Source of the DNA: JALYQB01 sp035640155
GTDB taxonomy: Bacteria > Actinomycetota > Actinomycetes > Mycobacteriales > Pseudonocardiaceae
NCBI GenBank assembly: GCA_035640155.1
Contig: DASQWR010000047.1
Span: 1 to 11,779 of the forward strand
Direction: 5' to 3'
DNA: 11,779 bases
Part shown: positions 6,402 through 11,779 of the stretch, piece after piece
Position numbering within the stretch: position 1 is the stretch's first letter
Layout: each line of letters starts with the position of its first letter
Notes under the pieces: generated by a model
The model's database searches: none
The model's input: the letters and a program-made list of their open reading frames with translations, nothing else
Told to the model about the DNA's origin: nothing
Program-made: the position numbers and the translations under genes

Positions 6402-7666
6402 TGAGCCACCCGATCGACCTGTCCGAAGGCACTGCCACCCGGGCGCCCGACCGGCCGGCCTCCACCGCGGGCCAGCACGGCCTGGCGGCGCACAGCCACG
6501 GTGGCGAGCGTGCGGTGGGCGGCCCGCCCGGCGCCGCGCTGCTCGCGTCCAGGGGCGAGCGCTTCACGTCCTACGACGTCGAGGCGTTCGAGGTGCCGAG
6601 CGGGCGCGAGGAGGACTGGCGATTCACCCCGCTGCGGCGCCTCCGCGGGCTGCACTCCGGCGCCGTTGCAACCGGCAGTGCGGCCGTCGCGGTCGAGGCT
6701 CCCGATCCGGTCCGGGTCGAGACCGTCGGCCGCGACGACCCGCGGCTCGGCGACGGCGGGGTCCCTGCCGACCGGGTGGCAGCGCAGGCGTGGTCCGCGA
6801 GCCCGGACGCGAAGCTGGTCACCGTGCCGACCGAGACGCGGATCGGGGACCCGGTCGTGGTCACCGTCACCGGTCCCGGCGTCGACGAGCTCGCCTACGG
6901 GCACCTGCAGGTCCGGTTGGAGCAGTTCGCCGAGGCAGTCGTGGTGATCGACCACCGCGGCTCTGGGACCTACGCCGAGAACGTCGAGCTCGTCCTCGGC
7001 GACGGGGCCCGGCTCACGGTCGTGGGTGTTCAGGACTGGGCCGACGACGCGGTGCACGTCGCCGCGCTGCACTACCGGCTGGGTCGCGACGCCACGCTGC
7101 GCGCCACCACGGTCAGCCTCGGTGGCGATCTGGTGCGCCAGGCGCCGACAGTGACCTACGCCGCGCCCGGTGGCGACGCCGAGCTGCTGGGGCTGTACTT
7201 CGCCGACGCCGGCCAGCACCTGGAACACCGCCTGCTCGTCGACCACGCGATGCCGCACTGCAGGTCCAACGTGGTCTACAAGGGCGCACTGCAGGGCGAT
7301 CTCGACCGGCCGGACGCGCACACGGTGTGGATCGGCGACGTGCTGATCCGCGCCGCGGCCGAGGGCACCGAGACGTTCGAGCTGAACCGGAACCTGGTCC
7401 TCACCGACGGAGCCCGGGCCGACTCGGTGCCGAACCTGGAGATCGAGACCGGTGAGATCGCCGGTGCCGGGCACGCCAGCGCAACCGGCCGGTTCGACGA
7501 CGAGCAGCTGTTCTACCTGACCTCGCGGGGCATTCCCGAGGGCCAGGCGCGCCGGCTGGTGGTCCGCGGGTTCTTCGGCGAGATCCTCACCAAGATCGCG
7601 GTGCCCGAGGTGCGCGAGCGCCTGGAGGCCGCCATCGAGGCCGAGCTCGAGGCGGTGGGTGCGTGA
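6401..7666 (+). CDS. sufD: SufD, Fe-S cluster assembly complex subunit
   Basis: Paralogue of SufB that forms the SufB-SufD heterodimer on two SufC ATPases and helps iron entry into the growing cluster. The product has 421 residues. After a poorly conserved Ala/Gly/His-rich N-terminus (about 1-50), the family begins at RFTSYDVEAFEVPSGREEDWRF. The beta-helix core includes QHLEHRLLVDHAMPHCRSNVVYKG (about 272-294, Cys287). The C-terminus has GAGHASATGRFDDEQLFYLT, in which His358 corresponds to the conserved SufD histidine at the SufB interface (E. coli His360). FYLTSRGIPEGQARRLVVRGFF is the usual closing helix. ATG 6401 overlaps the sufB stop by a single base, so ribosomes can reinitiate; the stop overlaps the ferredoxin GTG by 4 bases. 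Identification is secure. Confidence 0.96.
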   Translation: MSHPIDLSEGTATRAPDRPASTAGQHGLAAHSHGGERAVGGPPGAALLASRGERFTSYDVEAFEVPSGREEDWRFTPLRRLRGLHSGAVATGSAAVAVEAPDPVRVETVGRDDPRLGDGGVPADRVAAQAWSASPDAKLVTVPTETRIGDPVVVTVTGPGVDELAYGHLQVRLEQFAEAVVVIDHRGSGTYAENVELVLGDGARLTVVGVQDWADDAVHVAALHYRLGRDATLRATTVSLGGDLVRQAPTVTYAAPGGDAELLGLYFADAGQHLEHRLLVDHAMPHCRSNVVYKGALQGDLDRPDAHTVWIGDVLIRAAAEGTETFELNRNLVLTDGARADSVPNLEIETGEIAGAGHASATGRFDDEQLFYLTSRGIPEGQARRLVVRGFFGEILTKIAVPEVRERLEAAIEAELEAVGA

Positions 7667-8007
7667 GCGAGCGAGCCATCGAGAACAGTGGCGCGACGAG
7701 GGTGTGTGCCCTGTCCGACCTCGACGACCGCAAGCCGGCGGGGTTCGAGGTGGACGGTGAGCCCGTGGTGCTGGTGCGCGTCGGCGACACCGTGCACGCG
7801 CTGGCCGATGTCTGCTCACATGCCGAGATCGCGCTGTCCGAGGGCGAGGTGACCCGCAAGGGCCTGGAGTGCTGGCTGCACGGGTCGTGCTTCGACCTGC
7901 GCACCGGTGAGCCCTCGTCTCCGCCCGCGACCGAACCGGTCGCCGTGTATCCCGTGACGATCACGGGTGACGACGTGTACGTCGACACCTCGACCACCCT
8001 GAACTGA
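7663..8007 (+). CDS. Rieske-type [2Fe-2S] ferredoxin within the suf operon
   Basis: Small soluble Rieske protein of 114 residues, related to the ferredoxin subunits of non-haem iron oxygenases. The cluster ligands are complete: Cys51 and His53 (CSHAEIALSEGEV) and Cys70 and His73 (CWLHGSCFDLRTGEP), giving C-X-H...C-X2-H. No transmembrane segment is present, so it is cytoplasmic, unlike respiratory Rieske proteins. It starts at GTG 7663, overlapping the sufD stop (GTGA), and is followed by a 19-base gap to sufC. Its tight place in the operon suggests an electron-transfer or cluster-carrier role in Fe-S assembly, as proposed for streptomycete operons with the same insertion. That role is inferred from context; the Rieske fold call is firm. 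Mycobacterial suf operons lack this gene, as far as I recall. Confidence 0.93.
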   Translation: MSERAIENSGATRVCALSDLDDRKPAGFEVDGEPVVLVRVGDTVHALADVCSHAEIALSEGEVTRKGLECWLHGSCFDLRTGEPSSPPATEPVAVYPVTITGDDVYVDTSTTLN

Positions 8008-8010
8008 ATC

Positions 8011-8016
8011 GGAGAG
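8011..8016 (+). promoter_or_regulatory. Ribosome binding site of sufC
   Basis: GGAGAG in the 19-base gap after the ferredoxin gene, 10 bases before the ATG at 8027. It fixes this ATG as the sufC start and shows that sufC can be translated independently, unlike most genes of the operon, which overlap the preceding one. Confidence 0.6.
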
Positions 8017-8026
8017 AACAACTTCC

Positions 8027-8809
8027 ATGGCCACCCTGGAGATCAAGGACCTGCACGTCGAGGTCGACACCGACGACGCGGCAGTGCCGTCCAAAGAGAT
8101 CCTCCGCGGCGTCGACCTCACCGTGCGCGCGGGGGAGACGCACGCGATGATGGGCCCGAACGGGTCCGGCAAGTCCACCCTCGCATACTCGATCGCCGGG
8201 CACCCGAAGTACCGGGTGACCGCGGGCCAGGTGCTGCTCGACGGCCAGGACGTCCTCGCGATGGCCGTCGACGAACGCGCCCGCGCCGGGCTGTTCCTCG
8301 CGATGCAGTACCCCGTCGAGGTGCCGGGCGTGTCGATGTCGAACTTCCTGCGCAGCGCCGCCACCGCCGTGCGCGGCGAGGCCCCCAAGCTGCGGCACTG
8401 GGTCAAGGAGGTCAAGACGGCGATGTCCGACCTGGACATCGACCCGGCCTTCGCCGAGCGCAGCGTCAACGAGGGCTTCTCGGGCGGGGAGAAGAAGCGA
8501 CACGAGATCCTGCAGCTCTCGCTGCTGCGCCCGAGGATCGCCGTGCTCGACGAGACCGACTCCGGGCTCGACGTGGACGCGCTGCGCGTGGTGTCCCAGG
8601 GCGTGAACCGTTACCAGGCGGAGAACCCCGAGACCGGAGTGCTGCTGATCACCCACTACACCCGGATCCTCCGGCACATCGCGCCCGATCATGTGCACGT
8701 CTTCTCGGGCGGTCGCATCGTCGAGTCCGGCGGTCCCGAGCTCGCCGACGAGCTGGAGTCCAGCGGCTACGAGCGCTTCGCGCCCAAGCAGGGGGTAGGT
8801 GCCCGGTGA
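8027..8809 (+). CDS. sufC: SufC, ATPase of the Fe-S assembly complex
   Basis: Soluble ABC-type ATPase that binds SufB and SufD and drives conformational change during cluster formation. The product has 260 residues, the usual size. Motifs in order: Walker A GPNGSGKST (43-51), Q-loop Gln94 in LAMQYPVEVPGVS (the QYP.E.PG pattern is typical of SufC), signature FSGGEKKR (151-158), Walker B with catalytic Glu in IAVLDETDSGLD (171-182), and switch His210 in LLITHYTRIL. ETDSGLD in place of the transporter EPTSGLD is diagnostic for SufC. The ATG is preceded by GGAGAG at a suitable distance, and the stop overlaps the sufS GTG by 4 bases. No membrane partner is nearby on this strand, in keeping with the Suf role. 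Identification is very secure. Confidence 0.97.
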   Translation: MATLEIKDLHVEVDTDDAAVPSKEILRGVDLTVRAGETHAMMGPNGSGKSTLAYSIAGHPKYRVTAGQVLLDGQDVLAMAVDERARAGLFLAMQYPVEVPGVSMSNFLRSAATAVRGEAPKLRHWVKEVKTAMSDLDIDPAFAERSVNEGFSGGEKKRHEILQLSLLRPRIAVLDETDSGLDVDALRVVSQGVNRYQAENPETGVLLITHYTRILRHIAPDHVHVFSGGRIVESGGPELADELESSGYERFAPKQGVGAR

Positions 8810-10170
8810 CCGCATCCCCCGAGGTCATCCCCCGCCCCAACGGCATCACGAGCGCTGTCCTCGACGTCGCCACGCTCCGAGCCGACTTCCCGATCCTGAC
8901 CCGCACAGTGCGGGACGGGCGACCGCTGGTGTACCTGGACTCCGGGGCGACGTCGCAGCGGCCGCGGCAGGTGCTCGACGCGGAGCGCGCGTTCCTCGAG
9001 CAGCACAACGCCGCCGTGCACCGGGGGGCGCACCAGCTGGCCGAGGAGGCCACCGACGCCTACGAGTCCGCCCGGGAGCGGATCGCGTCGTTCGTCGGTG
9101 TGACTCCGGGCGAGCTGGTGTTCACCAAGAATGCCACCGAGGGCATCAACCTGGTGGCCTATGCGCTGAGCAATGCCTCTGTGGCAGGGTCGGAGATCGC
9201 CCGGTTCGCGCTGCGCCCCGGCGACGAGGTCGTCATTACCGAGATGGAGCACCACGCGAACCTGGTGCCGTGGCAGGAGGTGTGCCGGCGAACCGGTGCG
9301 ACCCTGCGCTGGTACGGCGTGCACACGGAGGGCGACGCTGCCGGCCGGCTGGACCTGGACTCGCTGGAGCTCACCGAGCGCACGAAGCTCGTCTCCTTCA
9401 CCCACCAGTCCAACGTGCTGGGCACCGTCAATCCGGTGTCCGAGCTGGTGCGCCGGGCACGCGAGGTCGGCGCGCTGACCCTGCTCGACGCCTGCCAGTC
9501 GGTCCCGCACGGAGTTCATGGGGATGGGGTCGATGGAGCTGGGCCGGTCGACCTGCACGCGCTGGACGTCGACTTCGCGGTGTTCTCCGGGCACAAGATG
9601 CTGGGCCCGTCGGGGATCGGGGCGCTCTACGGGCGGCGCGAGCTGCTGGAGGCGATGCCGCCGTTCCTCACCGGCGGGTCGATGATCGAGCTGGTCCGGA
9701 TGGAGGGGTCGAGCTACGCGCCCCCGCCGCAGCGCTTCGAGGCCGGCGTACCGATGACCTCGCAGGCGGTGGGCCTTGCTGCGGCGGTCGGCTACCTGAG
9801 CGCCGTGGGGATGGACCGGGTGGCCGCGCACGAGCACGCGCTCACCCAGCGGGCCCTCGCCGGTCTCGCGGAGATCGACGGCGTGCGCCTCGTGGGGCCG
9901 CCCGCCTCGACCGACCGGGGTGGCGCGGTGGCGTTCGTCGTGGACGGCGTGCATGCCCATGACGTCGGGCAGGTGCTGGACTCGCTCGGTATCGCAATCC
10001 GGGTCGGACACCACTGCGCGTGGCCGCTGCACCGCCGGTTCGGTGTCGCTGCCACGGTGCGGGCGACCTTTGCGCTCTACAACCTCCCGTCCGAGGTGGA
10101 CGCCCTGCTGGACGGGGTGCAGGCAGCACGCAGCTTCTTCGGAGTCGGCCCCGCGAGGGCAGCAAGCTAG
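8806..10170 (+). CDS. sufS: SufS-type cysteine desulfurase
   Basis: PLP-dependent enzyme that converts cysteine to alanine and holds the released sulfur as a persulfide for SufU. The product has 454 residues, longer than the roughly 405-420 usual for group II desulfurases. Recognisable sites: DSGATSQRP (45-53), the PLP-stacking His in MEHHANLVPW (147-156), Asp228 in LLDACQSVPHG, the PLP lysine Lys264 in FSGHKMLGPSG, and the catalytic Cys404 in RVGHHCAWPLHRRF. The short loop before that cysteine marks it as SufS rather than IscS. Extra length comes from an N-terminal extension of about 20 residues and a glycine-rich insertion at about 236-247, just before PVDLHALDVDF. It starts at GTG 8806 overlapping sufC (GTGA) and is followed by a 19-base gap to sufU. 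It is the equivalent of Rv1464 by position. Confidence 0.96.
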   Translation: MTASPEVIPRPNGITSAVLDVATLRADFPILTRTVRDGRPLVYLDSGATSQRPRQVLDAERAFLEQHNAAVHRGAHQLAEEATDAYESARERIASFVGVTPGELVFTKNATEGINLVAYALSNASVAGSEIARFALRPGDEVVITEMEHHANLVPWQEVCRRTGATLRWYGVHTEGDAAGRLDLDSLELTERTKLVSFTHQSNVLGTVNPVSELVRRAREVGALTLLDACQSVPHGVHGDGVDGAGPVDLHALDVDFAVFSGHKMLGPSGIGALYGRRELLEAMPPFLTGGSMIELVRMEGSSYAPPPQRFEAGVPMTSQAVGLAAAVGYLSAVGMDRVAAHEHALTQRALAGLAEIDGVRLVGPPASTDRGGAVAFVVDGVHAHDVGQVLDSLGIAIRVGHHCAWPLHRRFGVAATVRATFALYNLPSEVDALLDGVQAARSFFGVGPARAAS

Positions 10171-10186
10171 AGGGCAGGGAGCTAGC
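10166..10186 (+). promoter_or_regulatory. Small hairpin presenting the sufU ribosome site in its loop
   Basis: GCTAG (10166-10170, including the sufS stop codon TAG) can pair with CTAGC (10182-10186). The 11-base loop, AGGGCAGGGAG, holds the Shine-Dalgarno-like GGGAG (10177-10181), 8 bases before the sufU GTG at 10190. The ribosome site decides that start, since no overlap exists here. A 5-bp stem is short and could be chance. Confidence 0.3.
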
Positions 10187-10189
10187 ACT

Positions 10190-10684
10190 GTGCAGCTGGA
10201 GCAGATGTACCAGGAGATCATCCTGGATCACTACCGCAACCCGCATGGCCGTGGGTTGCGGGATCCGTTCGACGCCGAGTCGTTCCAGGTCAACCCGACC
10301 TGCGGGGACGAGGTGACGCTGCGGGTGGCTCTCGACCGCTCGAATGGCCGATCGGAGGACACGACCCGGGTGGCCGATGTCTCCTATGATGCGATGGGCT
10401 GCTCGATCAGCCAGGCCGCGACGTCGGTGCTCACCGATCTGGTCATAGGGCGCACGGTCGAGGAGTCGCTCGCCACGGTGGGCTCCTTCGTGGAGCTGAT
10501 GCAGAGTCGCGGTCAGGTGGAGCCGGACGAGGACGTGCTCGAGGATGCGGCGGCCTTCGCCGGGGTTGCGAAGTACCCGGCCCGGGTGAAGTGCGCGCTG
10601 TTGGGGTGGATGGCGTTCAAGGATGCGCTCGCCCGGTCGGGCGGAAACGGTTCGGGTATGCAGCAAGGAGTGGAGGCGGAATGA
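10190..10684 (+). CDS. sufU: SufU, zinc-dependent sulfurtransferase partner of SufS
   Basis: Cytoplasmic protein of 164 residues that takes persulfide sulfur from SufS and passes it to the SufBCD scaffold. It opens with QLEQMYQEIILDHYRNPHG, typical of SufU, and has the zinc ligands Cys38 and Asp40 (NPTCGDEV), Cys71 (DAMGCSISQAATSVLTDL) and Cys135 (ARVKCALLGW). The segment between Cys71 and Cys135 is longer than in IscU, and the last Cys is not followed by the IscU pattern, which separates SufU from IscU scaffolds. The GTG at 10190 is chosen because it precedes the conserved N-terminus and has GGGAG 8 bases upstream; the next ATG (10205) would cut into the conserved LEQMYQ motif. A Gly/Ser/Gln-rich tail (150-164) is not conserved. 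The stop overlaps the sufT ATG (ATGA). Confidence 0.95.
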   Translation: MQLEQMYQEIILDHYRNPHGRGLRDPFDAESFQVNPTCGDEVTLRVALDRSNGRSEDTTRVADVSYDAMGCSISQAATSVLTDLVIGRTVEESLATVGSFVELMQSRGQVEPDEDVLEDAAAFAGVAKYPARVKCALLGWMAFKDALARSGGNGSGMQQGVEAE

Positions 10685-11079
10685 GCCAGGACGGGGACAC
10701 CGACGTGGTGCGGGGCGCGGCAGGCATGCCCGAGGCGCCGGCCCCTCGGACCGGCGAGGCACCGTCGGTGGACGACCTCGAGGAGGCCATGCGAGACGTG
10801 GTCGACCCCGAGCTCGGGATCAACGTGGTGGACCTCGGGCTCCTCTACGACATCCGGTCCGAGGACGGTGTCGCCACCCTGGACATGACGTTGACGTCGG
10901 CTGCGTGCCCGCTCACCGACGTCATCGAGGACCAGACACGTGCGGCGCTCACCACGGGCCCCGACGGCGGCCTGGTGGACGATGTGAAGATCAACTGGGT
11001 GTGGATCCCACCGTGGGGCCCGGACAAGATCACCGACGACGGCCGTGAGCAGCTGCGGGCGCTGGGCTTCACCATGTGA
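10681..11079 (+). CDS. sufT: SufT, MIP18/DUF59 Fe-S maturation factor
   Basis: Small cytoplasmic protein of 132 residues from the DUF59/MIP18 family, which aids maturation of Fe-S proteins, especially under high demand. A variable N-terminus of about 30 residues precedes the domain: LEEAMRDVVDPELGINVVDLG (Asp42-Pro43-Glu44), then DMTLTSAACPLTDVIEDQ with the conserved Cys76, then VKINWVWIPPWGPDKITDDG and the C-terminal helix EQLRALGF. All hallmark residues are present. It is the last gene of the operon, overlaps sufU by 4 bases, and corresponds to Rv1466 by position. Its end overlaps by 11 bases the opposing 39-codon frame described below. I see no convincing terminator after it; a GCCGGC repeat at 11102-11118 lacks a T run. 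Confidence 0.95.
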   Translation: MSQDGDTDVVRGAAGMPEAPAPRTGEAPSVDDLEEAMRDVVDPELGINVVDLGLLYDIRSEDGVATLDMTLTSAACPLTDVIEDQTRAALTTGPDGGLVDDVKINWVWIPPWGPDKITDDGREQLRALGFTM

Positions 11080-11395
11080 GCAGCACCCACTGCCACATGG
11101 AGCCGGCCCGCAGCCGGCCGATGATCTCGTCGGCAGTCACACCCCGGCTGTCCGGGTCGTCCTCGTAGCGGGTCCGAAGCTCGCGCATTGCAGCTCCGCA
11201 GGCACCCGCCGCAGCACCGGTCCGGCGATCTCGTCATCCCTGCCGGCATCAGGCTCGGGGTGGGGCCACGACCTCCCCCAATGAGTCGCGGAGCCGGTCC
11301 ACGCAGGCCAGCGAGACCAGTTCAAGTGCGCTCCCGGTGCGACGCTGCGCCGGGTCCGCCAGATGGCTGAGCACAGTACGGTAGGCGGCCACCAC
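11069..11395 (-). pseudogene. Small unrecognised gene, apparently broken by two compensating frameshifts
   Basis: Three consecutive minus-strand segments have the high third-position G/C of real genes but lie in two frames. The first (11395-11249, GTG start, 48 residues) begins VVAAYRTVLSHLADPAQRR and stops soon after a GGGGTGGGG run (11257-11265). In the next frame, from 11256, EPDAGRDDEIAGPVLRRVPA continues. Near 11189 coding returns to the first frame as MRELRTRYEDDPDSRG, then TADEIIGRLRAGSMWQWVLL, ending at TGA 11069. One extra base near 11257-11265 and one missing near 11189-11196 would restore a single frame of 108 codons. The start is 2 bases after the stop of the upstream cyclase-like gene, so the pair looks like an operon. 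I do not recognise the family. It may be a pseudogene, carry sequencing errors, or be two tiny genes of 48 and 39 residues, the second preceded by GGAG 5 bases before ATG 11188. Confidence 0.45.
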
Positions 11396-11397
11396 GG

Positions 11398-11779
11398 TTA
11401 TTCACCGAACCGTCGCTCCTGGGCCGTCTCAGGCGCTGTTCGTCGCCGTGCCGGTCTGCTCGGATGGCGACGGAAGTCGAGGCCCCGCAGCATGAGGTGG
11501 CGGCGCAGCGGCCACGGGGAAGCGGTGAACAGCGCGCCCATCGCACCTACCGTGCCGGGCACGTCCTCGCGACCGATGAGGTAGGCCCACCGGTGCTCCT
11601 CGGGGATCGTGAAGAACACGTCGAAGAAGCGCGGTACCTCGGCGGGATGCAGGGTGAGCAGCGCTTCGAGCCCGGTGCGGCGCATCGCGTGCACGGCCAG
11701 GGCAGCAGGGCTCCACACGGCGCGCCAGGCTGCCCGGGCCGCCCCGCGTGCGCCGCCGGATTCCAGGCCGGCGCGCACC
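11398..11779 (-). CDS. Probable lycopene cyclase family protein, C-terminal part (5' end beyond the right edge)
   Basis: The minus-strand frame is open from the right edge to TAA 11398-11400, about 126 codons, so only the C-terminal part is visible. A long amphipathic helical region includes RRTGLEALLTLHPAEVPRFF, then DVFFTIPEEHRWAYLIGRED and PGTVGAMGALFTASPWPLRR. The pattern FF..FF.(I/L)P.E....YL.GR.D..GT..AM.ALF...PW.LRR resembles the C-terminus of FAD-dependent lycopene cyclases (CrtY/CrtL type) of actinobacteria, which form the rings of beta-carotene. The FAD-binding N-terminus that would confirm this lies outside the window. The basic tail after the last helix (HPSRPARRRTAPETAQERRF) looks unstructured. 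The gene converges on the suf operon. A member of another FAD-dependent oxidoreductase family is the main alternative. Confidence 0.55.
   Translation of the reverse strand, partial: VRAGLESGGARGAARAAWRAVWSPAALAVHAMRRTGLEALLTLHPAEVPRFFDVFFTIPEEHRWAYLIGREDVPGTVGAMGALFTASPWPLRRHLMLRGLDFRRHPSRPARRRTAPETAQERRFGE

Noticed and set aside
6251..7819. A 522-codon open frame on the minus strand antisense to sufD
   Set aside because: Its residues are Arg/His/Gly/Ala-rich with no domain, and it mirrors the strongly conserved sufD and ferredoxin genes. Long antisense frames are expected at this G/C bias.
8767..10221. A 484-codon open frame on the minus strand antisense to sufS
   Set aside because: No recognisable motif and low-complexity composition; the plus strand encodes SufS with all catalytic residues.
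11102..11118. GCCGGC-CCGCA-GCCGGC repeat as a rho-independent terminator for the suf operon
   Set aside because: Six-bp stem with no T run on either strand, and it lies within coding-like sequence on the minus strand (RLRAGS), so the repeat is probably incidental.
1..11779. CRISPR arrays, tRNA or rRNA genes, insertion sequences
   Set aside because: No regularly spaced repeats, no tRNA-like cloverleaf or rRNA sequence noticed, and no transposase or integrase motifs in any plausible frame.

Overview
The window comes from a very GC-rich actinomycete: third codon positions are almost all G or C, GTG starts are frequent, and genes are chained by 4-base ATGA/GTGA overlaps. Gene content and order (ABC exporter, MptB-type mannosyltransferase, then a divergent SufR-SufB-SufD-SufC-SufS-SufU-SufT operon) match the block conserved from mycobacteria (Rv1456c to Rv1466 in M. 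tuberculosis, recalled from memory) to other mycolata and Pseudonocardiales. The SufB here has no intein and a Rieske-type ferredoxin gene sits between sufD and sufC, as in streptomycetes. A Pseudonocardiales-like host is my best guess, but no rRNA or other decisive marker is present.

Layout. Positions 1-1647, minus strand: an ABC-2 exporter, permease (cut by the left edge) and ATPase, translationally coupled. Positions 1758-2473, plus strand: a VapBC toxin-antitoxin pair with a strong -10 box, a leaderless vapB start and a perfect 14-bp inverted repeat as likely autoregulatory operator. It lies between the exporter and mptB, which adjoin in mycobacteria. Positions 2514-4133 (or 4211), minus strand: a polytopic GT-C mannosyltransferase of the MptB family. 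Positions 4183-11079, plus strand: the complete SUF iron-sulfur cluster assembly operon, sufR-sufB-sufD-Rieske ferredoxin-sufC-sufS-sufU-sufT, with a recognisable promoter and a candidate SufR operator. Positions 11069-11395, minus strand: traces of a small unrecognised gene that seems to be disrupted by two compensating frameshifts. Positions 11398-11779, minus strand: the C-terminal part of a probable lycopene cyclase, cut by the right edge.

How the genes work together. SufS (cysteine desulfurase) and SufU (its zinc-dependent sulfur acceptor) supply persulfide sulfur. The SufB-SufC-SufD complex builds Fe-S clusters using ATP, SufT helps cluster maturation or delivery, and the Rieske ferredoxin may carry electrons. 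SufR, an Fe-S-binding winged-helix repressor and first gene of its own operon, senses cluster supply and probably binds the site over the promoter. Most of the window is thus a well-understood housekeeping region. The less ordinary items are the VapBC insertion with its operator, the SufR-box architecture, a glycine-rich insertion in SufS, and the broken small gene beside the carotenoid gene. I found no wholly new system.
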